NCBI RefSeq assembly: GCF_001028135.1 | Contig: NZ_LDNM01000015.1 | Location: 1 to 64,000, forward strand | Source: Xenorhabdus griffiniae | GTDB lineage: Bacteria > Pseudomonadota > Gammaproteobacteria > Enterobacterales > Enterobacteriaceae | DNA: 64,000 nt | Direction: 5' to 3' | In this document: positions 54,701 to 63,298 of the stretch, piece by piece | How positions within the stretch are numbered: position 1 is the first letter of the stretch | Layout: each line of letters opens with the position of its first letter | Translations under genes and position numbers: made by a program | The notes under the pieces: model-generated | Seen by the model: the letters and a program-made list of their open reading frames with translations, nothing else | What the model was told of the DNA's origin: nothing | Databases searched by the model: none

Positions 54701-55237
54701 AGGATATTCACTCCCCATAGGGAACAGATCAAACAAGGCACCACGTGTAGCAAATTCGCCATGTTCAAGTACCTGTTCAACACTGCGATAACCCGCTTGT
54801 TCCAGTTCTGCCCGCAGTTTATCACGTGAAAGTCGTTGCCCCTTGTGCATGACCAATGCATGACCTTTGAGATAATCGTGGGGGCAGACACGTTGCATCA
54901 ACGTGTTGACGGGAAGGATTAATGCCCCTTTCGTCATAAAGGGGAGGTGATAAAGCGTAGACAGGCGATTGGAGATAATTTCTTGGTGAGGCGAAAAACT
55001 ATCGTAGGGCAAAGTTTCCCAATCTGACATCGTATTTATTGGTGCGTCGGTGAACTGTTGAATTTCATCACGCAATCGTAGGGCATTTTGCATATCTTTG
55101 GTCACCAGTAGTATTGGCCCTGGGTGACGTTCAATGATTTCGGCGCATTCAACGGCACAGGCTGCACCTGTCAAATGGCCCAAGCAGCGGGTATCGCCGC
55201 GGCTTTCAGGAAGTTGATAACGATATTTTGCTGACAT
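51791..55237 (-). CDS. mfd: transcription-repair coupling factor Mfd
   Basis: 1148 aa, same length as E. coli Mfd. Removes RNA polymerase stalled at lesions and recruits UvrA. N-terminal UvrB-like part (LTGAACAVECAEII), RNA polymerase interaction domain (~470-550, GRYQGLITLEAGGIKAEYL), then a RecG-like translocase: CGDVGFGKTEVAMRAAF Walker A, LLIVDEEHRFGV, LTATPIPRTLNM, and ETGIDIPSANTIII; the TRG motif region follows (QLHQLRGRVGRS). Divergent from lolC with a 197-base gap. Confidence 0.97.
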   Translation of the reverse strand: MSAKYRYQLPESRGDTRCLGHLTGAACAVECAEIIERHPGPILLVTKDMQNALRLRDEIQQFTDAPINTMSDWETLPYDSFSPHQEIISNRLSTLYHLPFMTKGALILPVNTLMQRVCPHDYLKGHALVMHKGQRLSRDKLRAELEQAGYRSVEQVLEHGEFATRGALFDLFPMGSEYPYRIDFFDDEIDSLRTFDVDSQRTLAEVEKINLLPAHEFPTDQNAIERFRSQWREQFEVRRDAEHIYQQVSKKVLPAGIEYWQPLFFEHPLAAIFEYLPDNTLLITQNLVSAAERFWQDTQQRFESRNVDPMRPLLAPEQLWLPVNTLFSGLKNWPHIEVDNEPLPQKARNTNLAYHPLPDLSVAAQQKEPLDKLRRFMAQFSDKIVFSVESEGRRESIQELLSRIKIKPKKIDQLTDANTSGYYLMVGAAEQGFIDEDNNLTLICESDMLGERISRRRQDNRRTINTDTLIRNLAELRHGQPVVHLEHGVGRYQGLITLEAGGIKAEYLILTYAGKDKLYVPVSSLHLISRYAGGAEESAPLHKLGGEAWNKARQKAAEKVRDVAAELLDVYAQRAVKPGFAFHNDSEQYQLFCQSFPFDTTSDQEQAINAVLDDMCEPIAMDRLVCGDVGFGKTEVAMRAAFLSVINNKQVAVLVPTTLLAQQHYDNFRDRFANWPVHIEVMSRFRSAKEQQQVIDMAAEGKVDIIIGTHKLLQSDLCWKDLGLLIVDEEHRFGVRHKERIKAIRADVDILTLTATPIPRTLNMAMSGIRDLSIIATPPARRLAVKTFVREYDSLVIRESILREILRGGQVYYLYNDVENIEKAKNRLEELVPEARIVVGHGQMRERDLERVMTDFHRQRFNVLVCTTIIETGIDIPSANTIIIERADHFGLAQLHQLRGRVGRSHHQAYAYLLTPHPKAMTRDAQKRLEAIASLEDLGAGFALATHDLEIRGAGELLGEDQSGQMTSIGFTLYMELLESAVDALKNGREPSLEDLTNNQTEIELRMPVLLPDDYIPDVNIRLSFYKRIASAQNNLELDELKVELIDRFGILPDSGRQLLHSASIRLTAQQLGIKRIEAHEKGGFIEFGSNNKVDPNYLISLLQAQPNIYRLDGSYKLKFMTELTERATRLSFIQQLLENFDLHKSDA

Positions 55238-55434
55238 AAGCGTTTGATGTGTTCCCTAAGATTCAGTCCATTCCCAACACATTTTTAACCCAGTAGCCTT
55301 ACAATAAATACGCTGGCAGGTTGAGAGAAAGTAAAAAAAACCACAGAACCGGGATACGGGTGGTTCCATAAAGTATTGCTACCCTTTATTATCCTCGAAC
55401 ACTTTGCTTTGGCAACAGGGGCGTAACAGATTTC

Positions 55435-56637
55435 ATGTTTCAATCTGTCTCATTATTTATAGGATTGCGCTATATGCGCGGGCGGGCGGTCGATAAATTT
55501 GGCCGTTTTGTTTCATGGTTGTCAGCGATTGGCATTACGTTAGGCGTAGCGGCCTTGATTACAGTATTGTCAGTCATGAACGGTTTTGAGCGTTCATTAG
55601 AAAGCAGCATCCTGGGCTTTATGCCGCAGGCTATCATTACATCGGAAAAAGGCTCTATCAACCCGGTTGAACATCCGAATAGCCAGCTTGCGGGATTAAA
55701 GGGGGTTAATCGCATGACCTCTATCGTACAAGGGGATGTGGTGCTACAGAGTCTCCACAATGTGGGTGTTGGTGTCATGTTAGGCATTAATCAGGATGAA
55801 TATGCGCCATTGGCAGAACATCTTGTTAATGTTGATCGAAACCAGCTCCAACCCGGACGTTATTCTGTCATTCTGGGCGAAAAATTGGCGGCCAAATTAG
55901 GGGTAAAACGGGGTGATCAAATCCGTATTATCGTGCCGAGTGCCAGCCAGTTAACACCAATGGGCAGAATTCCCAGCCAGCGTTTATTCACGGTAGCGGG
56001 TACCTTTTTCGCCAACAGTGAAGCTGATGGTACGGAAATGTTGGTTAACCAACAGGATGCGGCCAGATTGTTGCGTTATCCCATAGGTCATATTACCGGC
56101 TGGCGCTTGTTCCTCAATGAGCCATTATCAGTCGATGAGTTAAGCCAGCAAACCTTGCCAAATGGGTTGATATGGAAAGATTGGCGCGAACGCAAAGGGG
56201 AATTCTTTCAGGCGGTTCGCATGGAGAAAAATATGATGGGGTTATTACTGAGCCTGATCATTGCTGTCGCGGCTTTTAACATTATTACCTCTCTTTCTCT
56301 GTTGGTGATGGAAAAACAGGGTGAAATCGCTATCTTGCAGACGCAAGGGCTGACCCGCCGTCAGGTGATGGCCATTTTTATGATCCAGGGAGCGGGAGCC
56401 GGCATTATTGGTGCTGTATTGGGAACGGGATTGGGAATATTGCTTTCCAGTCAGTTAAATAACCTCATGCCGATTATCGGCCTGCTGGCTGAGGGCATTC
56501 AGTTGCCTGTTGCGATTGACACTACGCAAGTGATACTGATCGCCATCAGTGCCATGCTGATCTCCTTAATCTCGACGCTGTACCCTTCCTGGCGCGCGGC
56601 TGCCACCCAACCTGCTGAGGCTTTACGTTATGAGTAA
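55435..56637 (+). CDS. lolC: lipoprotein-releasing ABC transporter permease LolC
   Basis: 400 aa (E. coli 399). FtsX-family permease of the inner membrane LolCDE complex that releases lipoproteins to LolA. An N-terminal helix (~25-50: [24 protein letters not shown]), a large periplasmic domain and three C-terminal helices (from ~270: [35 protein letters not shown]). The [17 protein letters not shown] start is as in E. coli. Overlaps lolD by 8 bases. Confidence 0.96.
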   Translation: MFQSVSLFIGLRYMRGRAVDKFGRFVSWLSAIGITLGVAALITVLSVMNGFERSLESSILGFMPQAIITSEKGSINPVEHPNSQLAGLKGVNRMTSIVQGDVVLQSLHNVGVGVMLGINQDEYAPLAEHLVNVDRNQLQPGRYSVILGEKLAAKLGVKRGDQIRIIVPSASQLTPMGRIPSQRLFTVAGTFFANSEADGTEMLVNQQDAARLLRYPIGHITGWRLFLNEPLSVDELSQQTLPNGLIWKDWRERKGEFFQAVRMEKNMMGLLLSLIIAVAAFNIITSLSLLVMEKQGEIAILQTQGLTRRQVMAIFMIQGAGAGIIGAVLGTGLGILLSSQLNNLMPIIGLLAEGIQLPVAIDTTQVILIAISAMLISLISTLYPSWRAAATQPAEALRYE

Positions 56638-57340
56638 TCACCCTTTATTACTGTGTCACCAACTGTGCAAAAAATATCAGGAAGGAAAAATTTCGACAGA
56701 AGTATTAAAGAATGTCACTTTTTCCCTGCAACAGGGGGAAATAATGGCCATTGTCGGGAGTTCTGGCTCTGGTAAAAGTACCCTTTTGCACTTGCTTGGT
56801 GGTTTGGATTCACCTACGACTGGTGAAGTTCGGTTCAAAGGGCAATCACTCAACCAAATGTCTTCGTCTGCGCGGGCAGAATTACGTAACAGTGAAATTG
56901 GTTTTATTTATCAGTTTCACCATTTATTGCCTGATTTTACTGCACTGGAAAATGTTGCGATGCCGCTCCTGATTGGTGGGCAAAAACGCCGTGCTCAACA
57001 AAAAGCGCGGGATATGCTGGCGGCGGTTGGGTTGGAAAATCGGGCACATCACCGGCCATCTGAGCTGTCAGGGGGAGAGCGCCAACGTGTTGCCATTGCG
57101 CGGGCACTGGTAAATGAACCGTCATTAGTGTTGGCGGATGAACCAACGGGTAACCTTGACCAACAAAATGCAGACAGTGTGTTTCAGCTCCTGCAAGAAT
57201 TGAACCAACAGCAAGGCACTGCGTTTCTCATTGTCACTCACGATCTGAAATTAGCCAATCAACTGGCTCGTCAGCTAGAAATGCGTGATGGGTATTTACA
57301 GGATGAATTAACCCTGACGGCGGGGGAGAGGTCATGGTAA
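56630..57340 (+). CDS. lolD: lipoprotein-releasing ABC transporter ATPase LolD
   Basis: 236 aa (E. coli 233). Walker [10 protein letters not shown] (~42-50), Q-loop [16 protein letters not shown], signature [15 protein letters not shown] (~145) and Walker [13 protein letters not shown] (~165), with the H-loop VTHDLKLA. The [21 protein letters not shown] region is characteristic of LolD. Overlaps lolC and lolE, so the three are tightly coupled. Confidence 0.97.
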   Translation: MSNHPLLLCHQLCKKYQEGKISTEVLKNVTFSLQQGEIMAIVGSSGSGKSTLLHLLGGLDSPTTGEVRFKGQSLNQMSSSARAELRNSEIGFIYQFHHLLPDFTALENVAMPLLIGGQKRRAQQKARDMLAAVGLENRAHHRPSELSGGERQRVAIARALVNEPSLVLADEPTGNLDQQNADSVFQLLQELNQQQGTAFLIVTHDLKLANQLARQLEMRDGYLQDELTLTAGERSW

Positions 57341-58581
57341 ATCTGCCTCTTGCATTATTTACCGCATTACGGTTCAGTCGTGGCCGACGTCGTTCAGGAA
57401 TGGTTTCCCTGATCTCTGTCATTTCGACGCTGGGTATCATGCTGGGTGTCGCGGTGCTGATTATTGGCCTGAGTGCCATGAACGGTTTTGAACGAGAGCT
57501 GAAAAACCGGATACTTTCCGTCGTGCCTCATGGACAAATTTATGCGGTGGAGCAGCCTTTTCAGGATTGGGAAACCGCCCTTAAGAGGGTAAGAGAAACG
57601 TCAGGGATTGCCGGAGCCTCTCCCTATATTGAATTTACTGGCCTGATGGAACGCGGTGAAAAACTTCATGCTATACAGGTACGGGGCGTCTCTCTGGATA
57701 CCGAGATGAATGTGAGTACTTTACCCCAGTTTGTGCGTAATGGGGCATGGAAAACATTCAGGGCAGGAAAAAATCAGGTGATTTTAGGGCAGGGAGTGGC
57801 CCATGCACTGCGCGTGAAACAAGGTGATTGGGTGACTGTCATGATCCCCAATAATGATGCAAGCCTGAAACTTTTGCAGCCTAAACGTATCCGTTTACAA
57901 GTTGCGGGTATTTTCCAGTTAAGCGGCGTGTTAGATCACAGTTTAGCCCTTGTTCCTTTGCCTGATGCCCAGCGCTATCTGGATTACGGTCATGCAATAA
58001 CAGGCATTGCCATTAAAGCAGATAATGTTTTTGCCGCAGAACAGCGTGTGTGGGATGCAGGTAACGCCACGGGGAAATATGTCTATATCAGCACGTGGAT
58101 AAAAGATTATGGTTATATGTACAACGATATCCAGATGGTGCGTAGCATTATGTATTTGGCAATGATTCTGGTTATTGGTGTAGCTTGCTTTAATATCATT
58201 TCAACACTGATTATGGCTGTGAAGGATAAAAGCAGCGACATCGCCATCCTACGCACGCTGGGTGCCAGGGATAGCCATATCAGGGCAATTTTTTTATGGT
58301 ATGGATTACTAACAGGCATGATAGGTAGCATAACTGGTGTTGTTGTCGGGGTTTTCACATCATTAAATTTGACGACTATCATTAAAGCACTGGAAACGCT
58401 GCTTGGGCATCAACTCCTTTCAGGAGATATCTATTTTATCGATTTTCTGCCGTCAGAATTGCATCTTATGGATGTGTTTTATGTTTTGTTAACGGCATTA
58501 GTATTAAGCTTGTTGGCGAGTTGGTATCCTGCTCGTCGGGCCAGTAAACTTGATCCAGCGCGAATTTTGAGTGGACAATAG
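57334..58581 (+). CDS. lolE: lipoprotein-releasing ABC transporter permease LolE
   Basis: 415 aa (E. coli 414). Paralogue of LolC with the same layout: N-terminal helix ([23 protein letters not shown]), periplasmic domain, and three C-terminal helices ([63 protein letters not shown]). LolE binds the lipoprotein acyl chains. In E. coli nagK follows; here a 106-base gap leads directly to cobB. Confidence 0.96.
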   Translation: MVNLPLALFTALRFSRGRRRSGMVSLISVISTLGIMLGVAVLIIGLSAMNGFERELKNRILSVVPHGQIYAVEQPFQDWETALKRVRETSGIAGASPYIEFTGLMERGEKLHAIQVRGVSLDTEMNVSTLPQFVRNGAWKTFRAGKNQVILGQGVAHALRVKQGDWVTVMIPNNDASLKLLQPKRIRLQVAGIFQLSGVLDHSLALVPLPDAQRYLDYGHAITGIAIKADNVFAAEQRVWDAGNATGKYVYISTWIKDYGYMYNDIQMVRSIMYLAMILVIGVACFNIISTLIMAVKDKSSDIAILRTLGARDSHIRAIFLWYGLLTGMIGSITGVVVGVFTSLNLTTIIKALETLLGHQLLSGDIYFIDFLPSELHLMDVFYVLLTALVLSLLASWYPARRASKLDPARILSGQ

Positions 58582-58687
58582 TATATCGGGGTATCAACGC
58601 GTATCTAAGCACGCTATCGTATCTCGCTGAATCGGTAAAATGGATCGGCTGAAAGAACATACTAAAAACACATTAAGGAAATAATCT

Positions 58688-59518
58688 ATGCGGGTTCTTC
58701 ATCGGCACAGTAAATTTTACCGAGTCAGGCGATTACGGCGTCAGCGGTCATATAGACAAAACTTTTACAGGGATATCCGATTGGCAAATAAAATAGAAAA
58801 ACCGTATGTGGTGGTTCTGACAGGAGCCGGCATTTCTGCTGAGTCAGGCATTCAGACATTTCGCTCTTCTGATGGCCTGTGGGAAGAACATCGTGTCGAG
58901 GATGTTGCGACTCCGGAAGGTTTCCTGCGTGATCCTGATCTGGTTCAGGCCTTTTACAATGCGCGCCGAAAGCAGCTCCAGCAACCTGACATCCGGCCTA
59001 ATGCGGCACATTATGCTTTGGCGGAACTCGAACGTGAGTTTGGTGACCATTTTTTATTGGTGACACAGAATATTGATGATCTGCATGAACGGGCGGGAAG
59101 CCGTCGGGTTCTGCATATGCACGGTGAATTACGGAAAGTTCGGTGTTGTCAATCAGGGCAGGTAGTTGAATGGACGACTGATCTCACTATGGAAGATCGC
59201 TGCCATTGTTGCCAGTTCCCGTCCCCATTGCGCCCTCATGTGGTGTGGTTTGGGGAAATGCCGTTGGGGATGGAACAGATTTATTCTGCTTTAGCTGATG
59301 CTGATATCTTTATTGCTATCGGAACATCGGGTCACGTTTACCCGGCTGCGGGGTTTGTGCATGAGGCTAAATTGTCCGGGGCGCACACTGTTGAGTTGAA
59401 TCTTGAACCTAGCCAGGTCGAGAATTTGTTTGATGAAAAACATTACGGGCATGCCAGTAAAATAGTTACGCAATATACCCAATCCTTAATTCAGCAGATA
59501 AAGGCAGATAAAAGCTGA
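58688..59518 (+). CDS. cobB: NAD-dependent protein deacylase CobB (sirtuin)
   Basis: 276 aa (E. coli 279), long form with the Arg-rich N-terminal extension ([15 protein letters not shown]). Removes acetyl and succinyl groups from lysine. [21 protein letters not shown] motif (~41-58), [12 protein letters not shown] (~125), catalytic His in HMHGEL (~144), the zinc Cys set VRCCQSG and [21 protein letters not shown], plus FYNARRKQL with the Tyr/Arg of desuccinylases. AAGGAA lies before the ATG. Confidence 0.96.
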   Translation: MRVLHRHSKFYRVRRLRRQRSYRQNFYRDIRLANKIEKPYVVVLTGAGISAESGIQTFRSSDGLWEEHRVEDVATPEGFLRDPDLVQAFYNARRKQLQQPDIRPNAAHYALAELEREFGDHFLLVTQNIDDLHERAGSRRVLHMHGELRKVRCCQSGQVVEWTTDLTMEDRCHCCQFPSPLRPHVVWFGEMPLGMEQIYSALADADIFIAIGTSGHVYPAAGFVHEAKLSGAHTVELNLEPSQVENLFDEKHYGHASKIVTQYTQSLIQQIKADKS

Positions 59519-59584
59519 TTTGACGCAATACCAACGCTATCCATTTTTTCCATAATAAATTCATATGAATGAGGGAGGGAGAAG

Positions 59585-60829
59585 ATGGATAGATTATTAG
59601 CGCGTTTTTTTCAATATATTGCCTTTAATACTCAAGCAAAACCATCTGCTAAAACCATTCCCAGTAGTAACGGTCAATTGGATCTTGCCAAAGTGTTATA
59701 CGAGGAGCTGATCCCGCTTGGTTTTGCTGATGTGACTCTCAATGAGAGGGGGTGTGTTATGGCCACATTGCCCGCAAATGTTGCAACACCAGTGCCTGTC
59801 ATTGGTTTTATTGCCCACCTCGATACCTCACCGGATTTTTCTGGTAAGCATGTTAATCCCCAGATTGTGGAAAATTATCGTGGCGGCGATATTGCATTAG
59901 GAATGGGAGATGAGGTGTTGTCGCCGGTCGTGTTCCCTGTGTTACATAGCTTGTTGGGAAAAACATTAATTACGACGGATGGGAAGACACTGTTGGGTGC
60001 TGATGATAAAGCCGGGATCGCTGAAATCATTACCGCACTGGTGCGCTTGAAACAGGGAAATACGCCCCATGGTGATATTCGGATAGCATTTACGCCGGAT
60101 GAAGAAATTGGCAGGGGGACGCACTATTTTGATATAGAGGCTTTCGGCGCAGAATGGGCCTATACCGTTGATGGAGGCGGAGTAGGAGAATTGGCATTTG
60201 AAAATTTCAATGCTGCATCAGTGGCAATCAAGATTGTGGGTAATATGGCTCATCCGGGCAGTGCCAAAGGCGTCATGGTTAACGCATTGACATTAGCCAT
60301 GAGCATTCATCATGCCTTGCCTGCTCAAGAAATCCCCGAACAGACGGAAGGCTATGAAGGTTTTTATCATTTGCAGAGTATGAAAGGCACAGTCGAACGT
60401 GCCGAGATGCACTACATCATTCGGGATTTTGACCGGGTTAATTTTGAACAGCGTAAAAAAAACCTCATTGCGATTGTGGAAAATGCTGGAGAAGGATTAC
60501 CCCCAGACTGTTATATTGAGCTGGCGATAGATGATGATTATTACAACATGCATAGCGAGATGCTTAAATATCCCCATGTTATTGCCATTGCTAAACAAGC
60601 GATGCTGGATTGTCATATTGAGCCGATAATCCAGCCGATACGTGGGGGGACTGATGGTGCAGAGTTATCTTATCGAGGCCTCCCATGCCCGAATATATTC
60701 ACAGGTGGCTATAATTGTCACAGCAAGCACGAATTTATTTCACTGGAGGGCATGGAGCAAGCAGTTAATGTGATTATGCGGATTGCTGAATTGACGGTAA
60801 CTCACGGAAATCATGTCCCGCCTGAATAA
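59585..60829 (+). CDS. pepT: peptidase T (tripeptidase)
   Basis: 414 aa (E. coli 408). M20-family zinc aminotripeptidase. Metal ligands and base visible: [10 protein letters not shown] (~79), [13 protein letters not shown] (~138), [15 protein letters not shown] (~172), [15 protein letters not shown] (~195) and the final His in [10 protein letters not shown] (~378). A strong GGGAGGGAG ribosome site precedes the start. Convergent with roxA through a shared hairpin. Confidence 0.97.
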   Translation: MDRLLARFFQYIAFNTQAKPSAKTIPSSNGQLDLAKVLYEELIPLGFADVTLNERGCVMATLPANVATPVPVIGFIAHLDTSPDFSGKHVNPQIVENYRGGDIALGMGDEVLSPVVFPVLHSLLGKTLITTDGKTLLGADDKAGIAEIITALVRLKQGNTPHGDIRIAFTPDEEIGRGTHYFDIEAFGAEWAYTVDGGGVGELAFENFNAASVAIKIVGNMAHPGSAKGVMVNALTLAMSIHHALPAQEIPEQTEGYEGFYHLQSMKGTVERAEMHYIIRDFDRVNFEQRKKNLIAIVENAGEGLPPDCYIELAIDDDYYNMHSEMLKYPHVIAIAKQAMLDCHIEPIIQPIRGGTDGAELSYRGLPCPNIFTGGYNCHSKHEFISLEGMEQAVNVIMRIAELTVTHGNHVPPE

Positions 60830-60849
60830 CACACCGTCATTCAGAAAAT

Positions 60850-60873
60850 AAGGGGCAACCCATCTTGCCCCTT
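60850..60873. terminator. terminator between convergent pepT and roxA
   Basis: AAGGGGCAA-CCCATC-TTGCCCCTT, 9 pairs. On the - strand the hairpin is followed by ATTTTCT, so it best serves roxA; on the + strand the tail is T-poor. Confidence 0.75.
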
Positions 60874-60881
60874 AGTTCGGA

Positions 60882-62003
60882 TTAATCATTAAAATACCAA
60901 TAACCGCTATTGACCAGGGCCGTAAGCAGGCTGACAAATCGGACATCATCGATAGCGTCACCCAGAAGTTCAGCGTTGACTTTGTCATATTGGCAAATGG
61001 CATCGGCGGCATGGAGATGAGGAGTATCCATCCATTCGCCATTGACGAAACATTGATCGCCAACCCGCAGGACGCGCAGGCCACTCAAGCGATTTAATTC
61101 CTCGCCTTGTTTTAGCAAATCATAAATCTCATCGCTTTCATAAGGAGGTTCAGGCGGTGCCAGATCTAATTCATGGCGCGATTGGGAGATAAATTCGCCA
61201 AACCAATGTTGGAAAGTTTCTGGTTGCTCCAACAATTCACGCATCATTGAACGCAGTGTGTCCAACTCGGTTGTCTGGATCTGGGCTGGGTTATTACGAA
61301 ATGTCAGTCCAGGATCACTATAGCGATGGCTTCCCAGCTCGTTTGCCAGAATATAATCAGCAAATCCACTGAATAACTCACGGGCATTGGGGGCACGGAA
61401 TCCCACTGAATAGTTCAGTGAATCCTCAATAGCATAGCCTTCGTGTGGGAAACCCGGTGGAATATAAAGTATATCGCCCGGTAACATCTCTTCATCAATG
61501 ATTGCCTCAAAGGGTTCAACCTGCAACAAATCAGGATGAGGGCAATGCTGTTTCATGGAGACTTTTTCACCTACCCGCCAGCGTCTGCGCCCTTTTCCTT
61601 GAATGATAAAAACATCATATTGGTCAAGGTGGGGACCAACACCACCGCCGGGTGCGGAGAACGAGATCATCAAGTCATCCATGCGCCAGTCAGACAACAC
61701 ACGGAATGGTTTCATCAGTGCAGAAGAGGGGAGATGCCAATGGTCAACAGCTTGTACAAGCAAAGACCAGTTTTTTTCGCCTAAATGGTCGTAGGTTTCA
61801 AAGGGTCCGTGGGAAACGTCCCAGCGCCCATTTTTCTGACTAACCAAACGGCTATCGATTTCATTTTCCATCGCCAGACCCGCCAGCTCATCGGGGGAAA
61901 GGGGATCAATAAACTGATGGAAACCCTGTTTAATCAGCAATGGTCGTTTTTGCCAATGGTTTTGCAAAAACGCCTGCCAGTCCAGATTTAGCTGATAATC
62001 CAT
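60882..62003 (-). CDS. roxA: 50S ribosomal protein L16 arginine hydroxylase RoxA (YcfD)
   Basis: 373 aa, same length as E. coli YcfD. JmjC-type Fe(II)/2-oxoglutarate oxygenase that hydroxylates Arg81 of ribosomal protein L16. The iron ligands His125, Asp127 (GVGPHLDQYDVFIIQG) and His187 (YIPPGFPHEGYA) are intact, and the C-terminal winged helix region (PPEPPYESDEIYDLLKQGE) is present. Divergent DNA upstream shows no phoPQ, which follow in E. coli. Confidence 0.96.
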   Translation of the reverse strand: MDYQLNLDWQAFLQNHWQKRPLLIKQGFHQFIDPLSPDELAGLAMENEIDSRLVSQKNGRWDVSHGPFETYDHLGEKNWSLLVQAVDHWHLPSSALMKPFRVLSDWRMDDLMISFSAPGGGVGPHLDQYDVFIIQGKGRRRWRVGEKVSMKQHCPHPDLLQVEPFEAIIDEEMLPGDILYIPPGFPHEGYAIEDSLNYSVGFRAPNARELFSGFADYILANELGSHRYSDPGLTFRNNPAQIQTTELDTLRSMMRELLEQPETFQHWFGEFISQSRHELDLAPPEPPYESDEIYDLLKQGEELNRLSGLRVLRVGDQCFVNGEWMDTPHLHAADAICQYDKVNAELLGDAIDDVRFVSLLTALVNSGYWYFND

Positions 62004-62161
62004 GGTGACATCCTGAAGTGAGGGGTGAATTTCGCGCTATTATAACGAATAGTCAATGACGATATCAGATTTGGTTGAAATATTTTGAGATTGTGCTGGT
62101 TCTGACATGCTGGTGGGAAGTTGCCTGTTGGCTGGATAGTTATTTATTGGATGCTAGTATC

Positions 62162-62186
62162 AACGGGAGTGATGGCTCCCGTTTTT
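62162..62186 (+). terminator. terminator-like hairpin in the roxA-agcS interval
   Basis: AACGGGAG-TGATGG-CTCCCGTT followed by TTTC on the + strand. No complete + strand gene precedes it, so it may be left from a lost gene, next to the integrase relic. Confidence 0.55.
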
Positions 62187-62211
62187 CATTAACTTCGACA
62201 TATATTAGGCG

Positions 62212-62403
62212 CTATGTGCTATCTTTTTCTATTTTTTCCACAATCTTATTGTATTCTTTCCAAACAACAGACATTGGTGAACTCAAACAGCAGATAGAGA
62301 TTGAACCCCCTGTTGCAGGGTGATATTCATACTTCGATTTTCCTCTATAAACTCTCTTGGGCAGTATATTGTCTGCGGGGTTTTTTCTTTTTCGCTCTAA
62401 CAT
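62212..62403 (-). pseudogene. N-terminal fragment of a phage tyrosine integrase
   Basis: 63 codons from ATG 62403 (GAGG ribosome site upstream) to a TAG. It reads MLERKRKNPADNILPKRVYR, then GKSKYEYHPATGG, ICCLSSPMSVVWKEYNKIVE: the arm-binding N-terminal domain pattern of lambda-like integrases (lambda: DLPPNLYIRNNGYYCYRDP). The catalytic core is absent; frames beyond the stop show no continuation. Likely the remains of an element once inserted near roxA, not related by position to the prophage at the left. Confidence 0.65.
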
Positions 62404-62757
62404 CAATTATAACCTCACTTGCAGATTATCTGATGGCCAGATAGTGGATTATTAACATATTACTAACCTGTTATTGTTGTTTCCTATTGTAAAAATAACA
62501 ACTGAAAATTTTAATATGCAATGGTGACTTTTTCCAACTATCACAGTATTAAAATTTAATAATCTCATCTTAAGTGAAATATCACTATATGTTTCCGAAA
62601 ATTTTAGAAACTTAAAGATTAAACTTTGTAATTACCCCAATTTTTTTAATGAATTTGGTTATTACTACATTAATGATATAGCAGTGCGTGATTATCTAAA
62701 TTTATTCTATGTATTTTGTTTGACATGACATCAATAACTTCCAGTTAACATAGGCTC
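62404..62757. other. AT-rich gene-free stretch
   Basis: 354 bases of very AT-rich DNA between the integrase relic and the fourth palindromic repeat, with no supportable ORF or clear terminator. Upstream sequence of the relic on the - strand. Confidence 0.5.
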
Positions 62758-62864
62758 TATACACGATAAACTTCAAGTTGCCATCCGCAAGACGACGCGA
62801 GGCCTTATATTTCCCCGCGCAGCGGGGAAATATAACACGCATCCTGAAGTTGGATGGGTATATA
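62758..62864 (+). mobile_element. palindromic MITE-like repeat, copy 4
   Basis: Same orientation as copy 1: TATACACGATAAACTTCAAG at the left, core TTATATTTCCCCGC/GCGGGGAAATATAA without mismatch, and CCTGAAGTTGGATGGGTATA at the right. The core is the best conserved of the four. Confidence 0.88.
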
Positions 62865-63027
62865 TGCTGTGGGCATTGGAATAGGTATTAGATTGACGCT
62901 GGTTTTGATAGGTTGTATTTTAGTTGCCAACTGGTTTCTTATTTTAAGTCCAATTGTTAATTCATTTATGTTTCTTGCTTATATATGGGAAGAAAATTAC
63001 TGCGTGTTTTTTGCGCTAAAAATATAA
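62854..63027 (+). CDS. possible small hydrophobic ORF starting in the repeat
   Basis: 57 codons from ATG 62854, located in the right end of the palindromic repeat, to TAA 63025-63027. The product is mostly one hydrophobic helix (RLTLVLIGCILVANWFLILS) followed by SPIVNSFMFLAYIW. Only GAAG, 5-8 bases before the ATG, resembles a ribosome site. It may be a fragment of a lost membrane protein gene or chance in AT-rich DNA; expression is unproven. Confidence 0.25.
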   Translation: MGIYAVGIGIGIRLTLVLIGCILVANWFLILSPIVNSFMFLAYIWEENYCVFFALKI

Positions 63028-63298
63028 TTAGGTGGCTTGAAATAAGAAATGAAGCGTTTATGGATATCAAAATAAATGTTCAATAACGCTAAAGTAAATG
63101 TAAAAATTTCATTAAAAGTTACCCATTGAAATAAATATTGTGTTACATTCTTTTCGCTTTAATGGCTAGTATCTCTGTGTTTTTCGTATACAGAATTATG
63201 TTACTTGTTAATTATAAAAGGAATGAAGCACAATAAAATTTCGCCGAATACGGCGCTATGGTCAGCTAATGTTTGCTAATTAGTAAGGGGAAAATATC

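Noticed and set aside
62075-62323. 82-codon + strand ORF overlapping the integrase relic
   Set aside because: Antisense to a frame with clear integrase-like sequence, no ribosome site, and a strong hairpin within it.
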